Positions 42,604-50,321 of a stretch of 52,611 nt of DNA are shown here, in pieces; position 1 is the stretch's first letter, and every line of letters begins with the position of its first letter. Source of the stretch: an uncultured Bacillota bacterium (GTDB lineage Bacteria; Bacillota_I; Bacilli_A; Erysipelotrichales; Erysipelotrichaceae). Location of the stretch: the NCBI GenBank assembly GCA_949298975.1, contig CASFYR010000024.1:1-52611 (forward strand). Reading direction: 5' to 3'. The translations under genes and the position numbers were made by a program. The notes beneath the pieces were generated by a model. The model was given only the letters and a program-made list of their open reading frames with translations, was not told where the DNA came from and made no database searches.

Positions 42604-43260
42604 ATGGATATACTGTTAGTAGAAGATGATGAAGTGATCGCGCAATCTTTGCTGTATTGCTTCATCACCAACGGACATCATGCCTTAAGAGCCAAGGGCA
42701 TTAAAGAAGCCAGGACCATCTTAGAAAAGATGGTCTTTGACGTTGCGGTACTCGATATCGGTCTAAATGATGGCAATGGGATCGATCTATATCTAAAGGC
42801 CGTTAAACCCAAAGGGATTGCGACGGTCTTTTTGACGGCCCGCGACGATGAGGCGACGATCGTCGAATGTCTTAAAAGCGGAGCAGAAGAATATATCGTC
42901 AAACCGTTTAAGACCGGCGAGCTGCTGATCAGATTGGAAAGAGCGGCCAGCCGTAGCGATAAGCATCGTTTGCTAAAGATCAAGGATATAACTTACGATA
43001 AAGATGAAATGCAGTTTTATAAAGACGGAGAACTAATCGGTCTGACCGCATTGGAAAAAAAGATTTTAGATGTATTATTCAATAATAAAAACAAGGTGGT
43101 ATATCGTTCCTGTCTGATCGAAAAAATATTTGAATGGACGGGCAACGACGTATATGACAATACGGTTACTGTCTATTTGAAACGCATCAGAGCAAAGATC
43201 GGACAGGATACAATTAAAACGATCAAAGGGATCGGTTATATGGTGAGCGATGATGAATAA
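42604..43260 (+). CDS. OmpR-family response regulator
   Basis: A 218-residue two-domain transcription factor. The receiver domain carries the acidic pair in VEDDE, the phosphorylated Asp51 in VAVLDIG, Thr78 and Lys100 in YIVKPF. The C-terminal winged-helix domain ends TIKTIKGIGYMVSDD. Its start coincides with the beginning of the receiver fold, so it is not misplaced despite the lack of a ribosome site. It overlaps the kinase gene by 11 bases and probably controls the ABC genes just upstream. Confidence 0.93.
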   Translation: MDILLVEDDEVIAQSLLYCFITNGHHALRAKGIKEARTILEKMVFDVAVLDIGLNDGNGIDLYLKAVKPKGIATVFLTARDDEATIVECLKSGAEEYIVKPFKTGELLIRLERAASRSDKHRLLKIKDITYDKDEMQFYKDGELIGLTALEKKILDVLFNNKNKVVYRSCLIEKIFEWTGNDVYDNTVTVYLKRIRAKIGQDTIKTIKGIGYMVSDDE

Positions 43261-44464
43261 AAATTATAAAAAGACAATCATAGCGATGCTCGTCTTAGTG
43301 TTTGCCATCGGAGCGGCGGCGGTCTTTGGTAATTATCTGGCTTATCGCAGTTATATCAGCGAACAAAACCGGATAATCGAAAATATGGCCGCACTGATGG
43401 CGGACGAGGGGATCGGCGAAAAAGATATCATGGCGATCCTTAATAGTAAAGATCTTGAGGATAGTGATTTCTTGGATAAATACGGGATCGACCTAAATAA
43501 AGAGGCGGTCAACCTGAATGCACCAAAAATCATTCAAAATCAGACCATAATGACGATTTTATTGTTTGGCGGTTTGGCGCTTGGCGTCGCCTATGTGTTT
43601 TACCGCCATGAAAAAAATCAAAACAAAATGATCCGGCAGGTTATCGGTGAACTGGAACGGATCAATCAAAAAACCTACGATCTGCCCTGGGCAATTGATG
43701 ATAACAGTGAAATCGCGATATTGCATAACGAATTACACAAAACAGCGATTATCTTAAAGGAAGCGGCCGATAATTCTTTAAAAGATAAACTTCGGCTGAA
43801 AGACGCTCTTTTAGATATTTCTCATCAGTTAAAAACGCCTTTAACCGGGATTGCGATCGCAATCGACAACATATTGGATGACAAGGAAATGGACGGGCAG
43901 ACACGCCGCCGCTTTCTGTTGCACATCCGTCATCAGATCGATCATATTAATTATCTGGTCATTTCGTTATTGAAATTATCGCGCTTTGATACGAATACGA
44001 TTGATTTTACCAGAAAGGCAGTCGCTGTCAGCGAACTTATCAATGATGCGGTTTATGACATCGCTTTACTGGCTGATTTAAAAGGAATCACAATCAGCAA
44101 ACCTCAAAATGACGCCGTCATTGAATGTGATCCAAAATGGCAAAAAGAGGCTTTGAGCAACATTCTCAAAAACGCGGTCGAACACTCTGACAAACAAGGT
44201 AAGATTACCGTTTCAATCGATACCAACCGGATTTATACCGCAATCAGTATTGAGGATGAGGGCGAAGGAATGAGCAAGGAAGATCAAAAAAGAATCTTTG
44301 AACGATTTTTTAAGGCTAAAAACAGTCATTTTGACAGTGTGGGCATCGGTCTGGCATTATCTAAAGCCATCATTGAAAAAGACGGCGGCCGGATCGACGT
44401 CAGCTCAAAATCGGGCCAAGGTACAATTTTTCAGATCAAATACTATCATCAGGATTATTGCTGA
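43250..44464 (+). CDS. Sensor histidine kinase
   Basis: A 404-residue membrane kinase. Two membrane helices (about 10-30 and 100-120) frame an extracellular loop of about 70 residues, larger than in BceS-type intramembrane sensors. The HisKA box is DISHQLKTPL, the ATP-binding N box NILKNAVEHS, the G1 box EDEGEGMS and the G2 box GIGLALS. The start may be 43250 or the next codon. The last ten bases overlap the convergent pfkB gene. It pairs with the preceding regulator and probably senses the ABC system's substrate. Confidence 0.92.
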   Translation: MMNKNYKKTIIAMLVLVFAIGAAAVFGNYLAYRSYISEQNRIIENMAALMADEGIGEKDIMAILNSKDLEDSDFLDKYGIDLNKEAVNLNAPKIIQNQTIMTILLFGGLALGVAYVFYRHEKNQNKMIRQVIGELERINQKTYDLPWAIDDNSEIAILHNELHKTAIILKEAADNSLKDKLRLKDALLDISHQLKTPLTGIAIAIDNILDDKEMDGQTRRRFLLHIRHQIDHINYLVISLLKLSRFDTNTIDFTRKAVAVSELINDAVYDIALLADLKGITISKPQNDAVIECDPKWQKEALSNILKNAVEHSDKQGKITVSIDTNRIYTAISIEDEGEGMSKEDQKRIFERFFKAKNSHFDSVGIGLALSKAIIEKDGGRIDVSSKSGQGTIFQIKYYHQDYC

Positions 44465-45372
44465 TCGATCCTGACCTGATGATAACATGCTTTGATTGCC
44501 TTAAAATCCGGTAATCCTTCATTCATCACACAGGCATTGGCACAAGCGATTGCCAGTCGATAGGCCTTTTGATAGTCGGCAGAAGCAAGATATCCGGCAG
44601 TAAATCCGGCAACCATGCTGTCGCCGGCCCCGATCGGATTGACGCACGTTTCGGCGATGGTGCAAGAGCGATACAACCGATCGTCAAAAACAGCGAGCGA
44701 TCCTTTTGAACCCAGTGAGACAATAATGTTCTGAGCCCCTTTTTCGCTCAGCTTTTGCGCAAGCGCCGTCAGTTCCTCGATGCTGTTTATGCTGCGTTTA
44801 AAGATGTGCTCCATTTCTTCGGTATTTGGTTTGATCAAAAACGGATGATAATCTAAAAGATCTAAAAGATCCTCAGGATAAGTGTCAAGGATAAAACGGA
44901 CGTTTTTGTTTTTAAGAAAGGCGAGAAGCGATTTAAGCAGTCCTGTCTTTTTCGTTTGGATATTACCGGAAATGATAACGATATCATCAGGAGTGATACT
45001 ATCAAAGAAGGTCAGCAATCGAATAAAATCGTTATCATCGATCGATAAACCCGTTAGATTGATCTCGGTATCACTGAATTTGATATTGATCCGGGAGATA
45101 CCCTCTCTTTTATGAAATAAATGATGCTTAAACGGCAGTTTCGCAACCTGTTTAGCGATTTCTTCACCGATAAAACCCCCAACAAAACCAACGGCGCAGG
45201 AAACAAAGCCCAAATTATACAGGACTCGGGAAACATTGAAACCTTTGCCGCCCAATCGATAACATTCAGCGAAGGTCCGGTTGGTAATCCCAAAGCGCAG
45301 ATCTTTGATTTTCAGATAAAGATCCAGCGAAGGATTGAAGGTCAGGGTATAGATCTTTTTATGGTGGTTCAT
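44455..45372 (-). CDS. PfkB-family hexose kinase (1-phosphofructokinase/tagatose-6-phosphate kinase type)
   Basis: A ribokinase-family kinase of 305 residues acting on a sugar phosphate. The N-terminal LGGKGFNVSRVLYNLG and the C-terminal NPIGAGDSMVAGF, with the catalytic Asp, are the two PfkB signatures. The TFNPSLD opening resembles FruK and LacC. No fructose PTS or tagatose gene adjoins, so the substrate is open. It reads against the general gene direction. Its stop overlaps the kinase gene end by ten bases, and its ATG lies six bases after an extended -10. Confidence 0.87.
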   Translation of the reverse strand: MNHHKKIYTLTFNPSLDLYLKIKDLRFGITNRTFAECYRLGGKGFNVSRVLYNLGFVSCAVGFVGGFIGEEIAKQVAKLPFKHHLFHKREGISRINIKFSDTEINLTGLSIDDNDFIRLLTFFDSITPDDIVIISGNIQTKKTGLLKSLLAFLKNKNVRFILDTYPEDLLDLLDYHPFLIKPNTEEMEHIFKRSINSIEELTALAQKLSEKGAQNIIVSLGSKGSLAVFDDRLYRSCTIAETCVNPIGAGDSMVAGFTAGYLASADYQKAYRLAIACANACVMNEGLPDFKAIKACYHQVRIDQQ

Positions 45373-45378
45373 ACTATA

Positions 45379-45387
45379 ATTTTAACA
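45379..45387 (-). promoter_or_regulatory. Extended -10 promoter of the PfkB gene, probably leaderless
   Basis: Read on the minus strand, TGTTAAAAT is an extended -10. Six bases separate it from the ATG at 45372, so transcription should begin at the A of the start codon. No ribosome site fits. Confidence 0.55.
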
Positions 45388-45420
45388 GAAAATCATATTT
45401 TATTACCTATCTAAAATACC

Positions 45421-45429
45421 TGTTATAAT
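45421..45429 (+). promoter_or_regulatory. Extended -10 promoter of the CmpB-type gene, probably leaderless
   Basis: TGTTATAAT is a perfect extended -10. The ATG at 45436 lies six bases later, the expected transcription start. The AAGG just before the ATG is too close to act as a ribosome site. Confidence 0.6.
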
Positions 45430-45435
45430 CAAGGC

Positions 45436-46095
45436 ATGGAAGAGAAAAAAATATTTGCCAAAGGGTATAGTTTCTATAAGATATTCATGATCTTTCTGAT
45501 CGGATGTGTGATCGGAACCTATTATGAGGAGGTCCTGAATTTTGTTCGCAGCGGTATCTGGGAGACCAGAGCCGGAGTTATCTATGGACCATTTAATCCG
45601 GTATATGGTTTTGGTTTTGCCGCTTTTGTCCTTGTGCTGGGCAAAGGCAACGAATACCGCTCTTTTTTGAAAACTTTTATTTATGCCGCTTTGCTGGGTG
45701 GGGCGATGGAATATCTGGTAAGTTATCTGGCAGATGTCGTTTTTAATGCCAGTTCTTGGAATTATAACAGTGAACTTTTGAATATCGGCGGCCGGACCAC
45801 GATTCCGTTTATGATCTTTTGGGGTTTGGGCGGAATGCTGTTTATGAAGGTGGTCTATCCTTTTTTATCCAATCTGATCGAGAAGATCCCTTATCGTTTC
45901 GGTAATATTTTGGTGATCGTTTTGATCGTTTTGATGGTTGTCGATATGTCGGTTTCCTTTTTTGCCGTTTACCGTCAATCAGAACGGCGGCAAGGGATGA
46001 AACCCAGCAATGTTTTTGAAAAAGTCTGTGACACCGTCTATCCCGATGAATTCTTAAAGCGGGCCTTCCCGAATATGAATCTTGAAGAGTATTAA
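45436..46095 (+). CDS. CmpB-type putative ABC permease / DUF1113-like membrane protein
   Basis: A 219-residue protein with about five membrane helices, resembling the poorly understood family named putative ABC transporter permease CmpB. Family marks are IYGPFNPVYGFG (about 50-62), SWNYNSELLNIGGRT and PFMIFWGLGG. No ATPase gene is adjacent, and the family's transport role is not proven. It is divergent from the PfkB gene across a 63-base spacer holding both promoters. Confidence 0.8.
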   Translation: MEEKKIFAKGYSFYKIFMIFLIGCVIGTYYEEVLNFVRSGIWETRAGVIYGPFNPVYGFGFAAFVLVLGKGNEYRSFLKTFIYAALLGGAMEYLVSYLADVVFNASSWNYNSELLNIGGRTTIPFMIFWGLGGMLFMKVVYPFLSNLIEKIPYRFGNILVIVLIVLMVVDMSVSFFAVYRQSERRQGMKPSNVFEKVCDTVYPDEFLKRAFPNMNLEEY

Positions 46096-46103
46096 GATTA
46101 TGG

Positions 46104-46131
46104 TTGACAGATAATTAATTCTAAATATAAT
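46104..46131 (+). promoter_or_regulatory. Promoter of the marR-degV operon
   Basis: Consensus TTGACA (46104-46109) and TATAAT (46126-46131) with 16-bp spacing. The start should fall near 46138, inside the palindrome that follows. Confidence 0.85.
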
Positions 46132-46134
46132 AGG

Positions 46135-46157
46135 AATAGTTCATAATATGAACTATT
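46135..46157. promoter_or_regulatory. Palindromic operator at the marR transcription start
   Basis: Perfect ten-base arms AATAGTTCAT and ATGAACTATT flank three central bases. It covers the predicted transcription start and ends six bases before the marR ATG, an ideal site for repression by the dimeric regulator encoded next. A T run follows (46156-46160), so the same sequence could also act as a small terminator in RNA. Confidence 0.65.
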
Positions 46158-46163
46158 TTTAAT

Positions 46164-46583
46164 ATGAGAGATCTAAACGAAAGAGTATTAGCATCATGGA
46201 TCAGACTGAGCCTGGCGATCAATAACGGCCGGCTGGTATCTGATTTGACTTTCAATGAATCGGTAATATTGCGCTTGATTAAGTTTAACGAGCAGGCCAC
46301 GGCCAGCTGGCTGTGCGAAAAGACCGGTATCTTAAAGTCACAGATGAACCTGCTGTTGAACAGGATGGCTGACAAGAAACTGATTATCAAGGAAAGGTCG
46401 GTTAATGACAAGCGTAAGGTATATATCAAAGCTGATCCAAACTGTGATGTTTTTGAGAAGCAGCACGAAAAAATCATTGCCATTACCGATCAGATCACGG
46501 CAAAATTGGGCAATGAAAAATGTGAAGAGGTAATTAAGCTTTTTGATCTGATAGCAAATGCAGCAAAAGAGGAGAGAATATGA
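46164..46583 (+). CDS. MarR-family transcriptional regulator
   Basis: A 139-residue winged-helix regulator. A helical dimer region flanks the DNA-binding core (TASWLCEKTGILKSQMNLLLNR) and the wing RSVNDKRKVYIKA with its Asp-Lys-Arg turn. The palindrome just upstream suggests autoregulation. No ribosome site is seen before the ATG. It is joined to degV by a four-base overlap, so it may respond to a fatty acid or phenolic ligand, though the ligand is not evident. Confidence 0.88.
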   Translation: MRDLNERVLASWIRLSLAINNGRLVSDLTFNESVILRLIKFNEQATASWLCEKTGILKSQMNLLLNRMADKKLIIKERSVNDKRKVYIKADPNCDVFEKQHEKIIAITDQITAKLGNEKCEEVIKLFDLIANAAKEERI

Positions 46584-47422
46584 TACGGTTAGTAGTTGAT
46601 TCATCAAGTGATTTTTCTAAAGAAGAGATTGAGCAGCTAAATATCAGCTGTGTCCCGATCCAGGTCAGTTTTAATGGTCATCATTATTATGATGGTGTCG
46701 ATCTTGATAAAAATACCTTTTATGATCTATTAAGCAGTACGGAGGAATTTCCCAAGACGTCCCAGCCGTCGCCCAATGAATTTCTGGAGATTTTTGAAGC
46801 AGCCAAACGCAATCATGGCGAAGTGGTCTGCATCCTGTTGTCATCGGCATTAAGCGGAACTTATCAGAGCGCGCTGTTAGCTAAACAGATGTGTGAATAC
46901 GATAAGATCTATCTGATCGACAGTTTGAGCGCTACTTGCGGGATCCGGTTGTTAGTCAATTGTGCGATGGAACTCATTGACAAAGGGTTATCGGCTAAGG
47001 AGATATTTGATCATCTTGAAAAGATCAAGCATCAGATCCGGATCGTAGCCGGGGTCGATACGCTTGAATATTTGTGCAAAGGCGGCCGGGTATCAAGAAC
47101 GGCCGCAACGATCGGCGGTCTGGCTAATATTAAACCGATCATTTGTGTAAACAGCGAAGGCAAAGTTGATGTACTGGGCAAAAAGATCGGACTGATCAAG
47201 GCGATCAAATATATTGAAGAACAGATCAAAAGTGAAGATATCGATCACGATTATCCGGTATATACCGTTTATACTTACGGGGAAGATAACCTTAATAAAC
47301 TGGAAGATAAATTAAACTGCAAAGGCATCAAAAGCGATAAACGGGTTCAGATCGGCGCTACGATCGGAGCGCATGTCGGCCCGGGCGCTTTCGGTATCTG
47401 TTATATTGAAAAGATCCGCTGA
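46580..47422 (+). CDS. DegV family fatty-acid-binding protein
   Basis: A 280-residue DegV protein. In this family (FakB) it binds a fatty acid and presents it to the kinase FakA for phosphorylation before use in phospholipids. The N-terminal VDSSSDF, the TSQPSPNEF stretch, LSSALSGTYQSA and the C-terminal GAHVGPGAFGI are the usual fatty-acid and head-group binding segments. AAGAGGAGAG precedes the start. Control by a MarR regulator in the same operon suggests lipid-responsive expression. FakA is not in this window. Confidence 0.92.
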   Translation: MIRLVVDSSSDFSKEEIEQLNISCVPIQVSFNGHHYYDGVDLDKNTFYDLLSSTEEFPKTSQPSPNEFLEIFEAAKRNHGEVVCILLSSALSGTYQSALLAKQMCEYDKIYLIDSLSATCGIRLLVNCAMELIDKGLSAKEIFDHLEKIKHQIRIVAGVDTLEYLCKGGRVSRTAATIGGLANIKPIICVNSEGKVDVLGKKIGLIKAIKYIEEQIKSEDIDHDYPVYTVYTYGEDNLNKLEDKLNCKGIKSDKRVQIGATIGAHVGPGAFGICYIEKIR

Positions 47423-47440
47423 TCAGCGGATCTTTGTTTT
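47410..47440 (+). terminator. Intrinsic terminator overlapping the degV stop
   Basis: A 26-base perfect palindrome (arms 47410-47419 and 47426-47435) followed by GTTTT. The degV stop lies in its centre. Confidence 0.85.
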
Positions 47441-47460
47441 GGGTCAGACTGTCTACTCTG

Positions 47461-47469
47461 TGCTATAAT
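47461..47469 (+). promoter_or_regulatory. Extended -10 promoter of the NMT1-type ABC operon
   Basis: TGCTATAAT is a perfect extended -10, predicting a start near 47476. The 20-base leader holds only the AAAGAGGGA ribosome site, too short for a thiamine riboswitch. Confidence 0.65.
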
Positions 47470-47495
47470 CTAGATATCAGAAAAGAGGGATAGTT

Positions 47496-48434
47496 ATGAA
47501 AAAATTATGGGGATCGATCTTGATTGGTCTTTTGATATTAAGCGGATGCAGCCCTAAAGAACCGGTCGCCATCCATATCAGCGCCCTAAAAGGACCGACC
47601 GCCATGGGCATGGTACAAATGATGGCGGAAAACTATGAGGGATATGAATTTGAAATAGTTGCCAACGTTGACGAAGTGGTGGCCAAGATCGGCAAAGGCG
47701 AAGTTGATATGGCGGCGCTTCCGGCCAATATGGCTGCGGTCTTATACAATAATACGGACGGCGGGATTAAGGTACTGGCTGTTAATACTTTAGGAGTTTT
47801 ATATATTTGTGAAAACGGCAATGATATTCAGTCGCTGGACGATCTCAAGGGCAAAACGATCTATGCCAGCGGCAAAGGAGCTACTCCGGAATACGGCTTG
47901 AATTATATATTGACAAAAGCCGGGATTGAAGATGAGGTCAGGATCGAGTGGAAATCTGAGCATACCGAATGCGTCAGTGCAATGCTCAGTGATCCAAACG
48001 CTATCGCTATGCTGCCGGAACCGTTTGTCAGCTCGGCTCAGGTACAAAACGAAAATATCCGCGTTGCCTTGGATCTGACTGCGGAATGGGAAAAGCTGAC
48101 CAGCGAAAGCACGATGATAACCGGGGTTATCATCGCCCGCAAAGAGTTTGTTGAAGACAATAAAGCGGCCGTTGACGAATTTTTAGACCGCTACAAAACC
48201 TCGGTAGATTGTGCCAATAACAAGGTAGAAGAAACGGCGAGATTAATAGGCGAGTATGATATTGTTGCTGAAGCGGTAGCGCTTAAGGCTTTGCCGCAAT
48301 GTAATATCACCCTGATAACCGGCGACGAGCTTAAAGATAAGCTGAGCGGTTATCTCACGGTGTTGTTTGATCAGAATCCAAAAGCCGTCGGCGGCAGTTT
48401 GCCGGACGATGATTTCTATTATGAAGGAAAGTAG
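47496..48434 (+). CDS. NMT1/THI5-like ABC substrate-binding lipoprotein
   Basis: A 312-residue extracellular receptor. The lipobox LILSGC gives lipidated Cys18. The binding domain includes ALKGPTAMGMV, VDMAALPANMAAVLYN and GKTIYASGKGATPEYGLN, a pattern common in gut Firmicutes with unassigned ligand. Wider family members bind thiamine precursors, sulphonates or aromatic compounds, so the solute is not predictable. The permease gene starts inside the last 14 bases. Confidence 0.87.
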   Translation: MKKLWGSILIGLLILSGCSPKEPVAIHISALKGPTAMGMVQMMAENYEGYEFEIVANVDEVVAKIGKGEVDMAALPANMAAVLYNNTDGGIKVLAVNTLGVLYICENGNDIQSLDDLKGKTIYASGKGATPEYGLNYILTKAGIEDEVRIEWKSEHTECVSAMLSDPNAIAMLPEPFVSSAQVQNENIRVALDLTAEWEKLTSESTMITGVIIARKEFVEDNKAAVDEFLDRYKTSVDCANNKVEETARLIGEYDIVAEAVALKALPQCNITLITGDELKDKLSGYLTVLFDQNPKAVGGSLPDDDFYYEGK

Positions 48435-49170
48435 ACATAAATACTGGCCGATTATATTCTGGGTATTGATTTGGCAGATATCAGCGATGATCATCAATCA
48501 GAAAATTCTGATCGCCTCGCCTTATGATACTTTGGCGGCACTGATAGCGATGGCTGGCAATGCTTCATTTTATCTGAGCATTCTTGCTTCGCTTTTCCGG
48601 ATTTTGATCGGTCTGCTGTTAGGTATGGCGGCAGCTTCGATCAGCTCCTGGCTGGCCTTTCGCTATGACTGGTTCCGGCAATTGATCGCACCGTTTGTTT
48701 TGATAATCAAGACCATACCAGTAGCTTCATTTATCATTCTGATCCTGATCTGGGTCGATATCGATCATTTACCGGTGCTTATTGCCTGGCTGATGACTTT
48801 TCCGATCATGTATGAAAATATCTATGCCGGCATTGTCAATACCGATCAAAAATTAGTAAACATGGCTCATGTATTCGCCTTAGAAGAAAAAAAGATCTGG
48901 CGTTATATTTATATGAACGCAGTCTATCCTTATTTCCGAAGCGGTTTTAAGATAGCGATCGGACTTAGCTTTAAGGCCGGTATTGCAGCCGAAATAATCG
49001 GGCTGGTACCATATTCGATCGGGGATAATCTTTATGATGCCAAGATCTATCTGGCAACTGCTGATCTCTTTGCCTGGACGATCGTTATCGTTGTTTTGAG
49101 TTTAGCTTTAAACAAACTGGCGGATAGGATTTTATTTCTGTGGCTTAAAAGGAGAGAAAGCGAACTATGA
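48421..49170 (+). CDS. ABC transporter permease (SsuC/TauC/ThiX type)
   Basis: The membrane subunit, 249 residues, with six membrane segments and the coupling loop around NMAHVFALEEKKIWRYI. I start it at 48421 because this ATG lies just inside the end of the receptor gene and the protein then opens with a short basic arm (MKESRHKYWP); ATGs further up at 48367 and 48409 would add sequence overlapping the receptor in another frame. No strong ribosome site is seen, so coupling is likely. It overlaps the ATPase gene by four bases. Confidence 0.87.
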   Translation: MKESRHKYWPIIFWVLIWQISAMIINQKILIASPYDTLAALIAMAGNASFYLSILASLFRILIGLLLGMAAASISSWLAFRYDWFRQLIAPFVLIIKTIPVASFIILILIWVDIDHLPVLIAWLMTFPIMYENIYAGIVNTDQKLVNMAHVFALEEKKIWRYIYMNAVYPYFRSGFKIAIGLSFKAGIAAEIIGLVPYSIGDNLYDAKIYLATADLFAWTIVIVVLSLALNKLADRILFLWLKRRESEL

Positions 49171-49772
49171 TCAAGATCAGAGGAATAAATAAAAGATACG
49201 GCGAATCGATCGTTTTTAACGGTTTAAATATCGACTTTATCGAAAAAGGGGTTAATTTTATAAAAGGACCATCAGGTTCAGGCAAGACGACCCTGGTCAA
49301 TATTATTGCCGGGATCGATCTGGATTATAGCGGCAGTATTGATAGCCGGCTTACTCAAAGCAAGGCGATGGTCTTTCAGGAAGACCGGCTGATCGAAAAT
49401 CTTACGGTTAGTTTTAATATTCGTCTTATGATGAAGGAAGACAAGAAGACGGCTCTGCCCAAGATCTGCGAAGCATTGACAAAGATCGGAATGGCAAAGA
49501 GCGAAACCAAAAAGGTCAGCGAATTGTCCGGCGGGCAGAAACGCCGAGTGGCGATTTTGCGGGCGGTACTGGCTGATCGGCGGCTTTTGATCTTTGATGA
49601 GGCACTGCAGGGAATCGACGATGAAAACAAAGACCGGCTGATGAATTATCTTTTACCGCTGATGGAAGATAAAACGGTTGTCTGGATCAGTCACGATCAA
49701 AGAGAAAGCAAATATTTTAATAAGATCAATATGATCGATATGGAGAAAACAGATGGAGTATGCTGCGGTTGA
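49167..49772 (+). CDS. ABC transporter ATPase (SsuB/TauB type), short
   Basis: A compact ATPase of 201 residues, shorter than the usual 240-260. Walker A GPSGSGKTT, Q-loop MVFQEDRL, signature LSGGQKRRVAILRAV and Walker B LLIFDEALQGID are complete, so the loss is at the C-terminus. The last 20 bases overlap the GNAT gene. AAAGGAGAGAAAGC precedes the start. Confidence 0.88.
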   Translation: MIKIRGINKRYGESIVFNGLNIDFIEKGVNFIKGPSGSGKTTLVNIIAGIDLDYSGSIDSRLTQSKAMVFQEDRLIENLTVSFNIRLMMKEDKKTALPKICEALTKIGMAKSETKKVSELSGGQKRRVAILRAVLADRRLLIFDEALQGIDDENKDRLMNYLLPLMEDKTVVWISHDQRESKYFNKINMIDMEKTDGVCCG

Positions 49773-50298
49773 AATAGTTCTAAATAATGGTTATCCGGCG
49801 ATCCTAAAGAGTCCGGCAGCAGATGAAGCTAAAGAAGTTGTGGAACTGTTGCAGACAACTTCTTATGAAAGCGATTATCTGTTATGTTACGGTGAAGAGC
49901 GGAACATGACCGTTAAGGAAGAGATGGATTATTTAAAAGCGGTCAACGCATCGCCGTTTGATCTTTTGGTTTGCTGCTACGCAGAGAATGCAATGGTCGG
50001 TTTTGCTTCGCTTGGCATCAGAAAACAGCTCAAAGTCAGACACCGCGGCGAAGTTGGAATTGCGGTTTTGAGGACGTATCAGCATCTGGGCATTGGCCAA
50101 AAACTGATGACTGTAATTGAAAATACAGCTCGTTCGTGCGGTGTTTGTCAGCTTGAACTGAGTTGTTTTGCCGATAATGCTCTGGCTTTAAAGATGTATG
50201 CTAAACTCGGTTATAAAGAAGTCGGCCGTATTCCTGATGCCTTCCATTTAAAAGACGGCGGGAGCGGCGCAGAAGTTATAATGGTCAAGACATTATAA
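49753..50298 (+). CDS. GNAT family N-acetyltransferase
   Basis: A 181-residue acyltransferase. The acetyl-CoA pyrophosphate loop reads VLRTYQHLGIGQKLM and the C-terminal part NALALKMYAKLGYKEVGR, both GNAT features; the pattern is nearest to RimI/RimL-like small-molecule or protein acetylases. GGAGAAAACAG precedes the start within the ATPase gene. Overlap with the ABC operon implies co-expression and perhaps modification of the imported compound, but the substrate is unknown. Confidence 0.85.
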   Translation: MEYAAVEIVLNNGYPAILKSPAADEAKEVVELLQTTSYESDYLLCYGEERNMTVKEEMDYLKAVNASPFDLLVCCYAENAMVGFASLGIRKQLKVRHRGEVGIAVLRTYQHLGIGQKLMTVIENTARSCGVCQLELSCFADNALALKMYAKLGYKEVGRIPDAFHLKDGGSGAEVIMVKTL

Positions 50299-50321
50299 AA
50301 GAACACGTTAAGTGTTCTTTT
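50297..50321. terminator. Bidirectional terminator between the GNAT and choloylglycine hydrolase genes
   Basis: Ten-base arms AAAAGAACAC and GTGTTCTTTT (50297-50306, 50312-50321) with a five-base loop. Both strands end in a T run, and the hairpin touches the stop codons of the two convergent genes. Confidence 0.85.

Noticed and set aside
47423-47495. Thiamine (TPP) riboswitch before the NMT1-type receptor
   Set aside because: The leader after the predicted start is only about 20 bases, too short for the aptamer.
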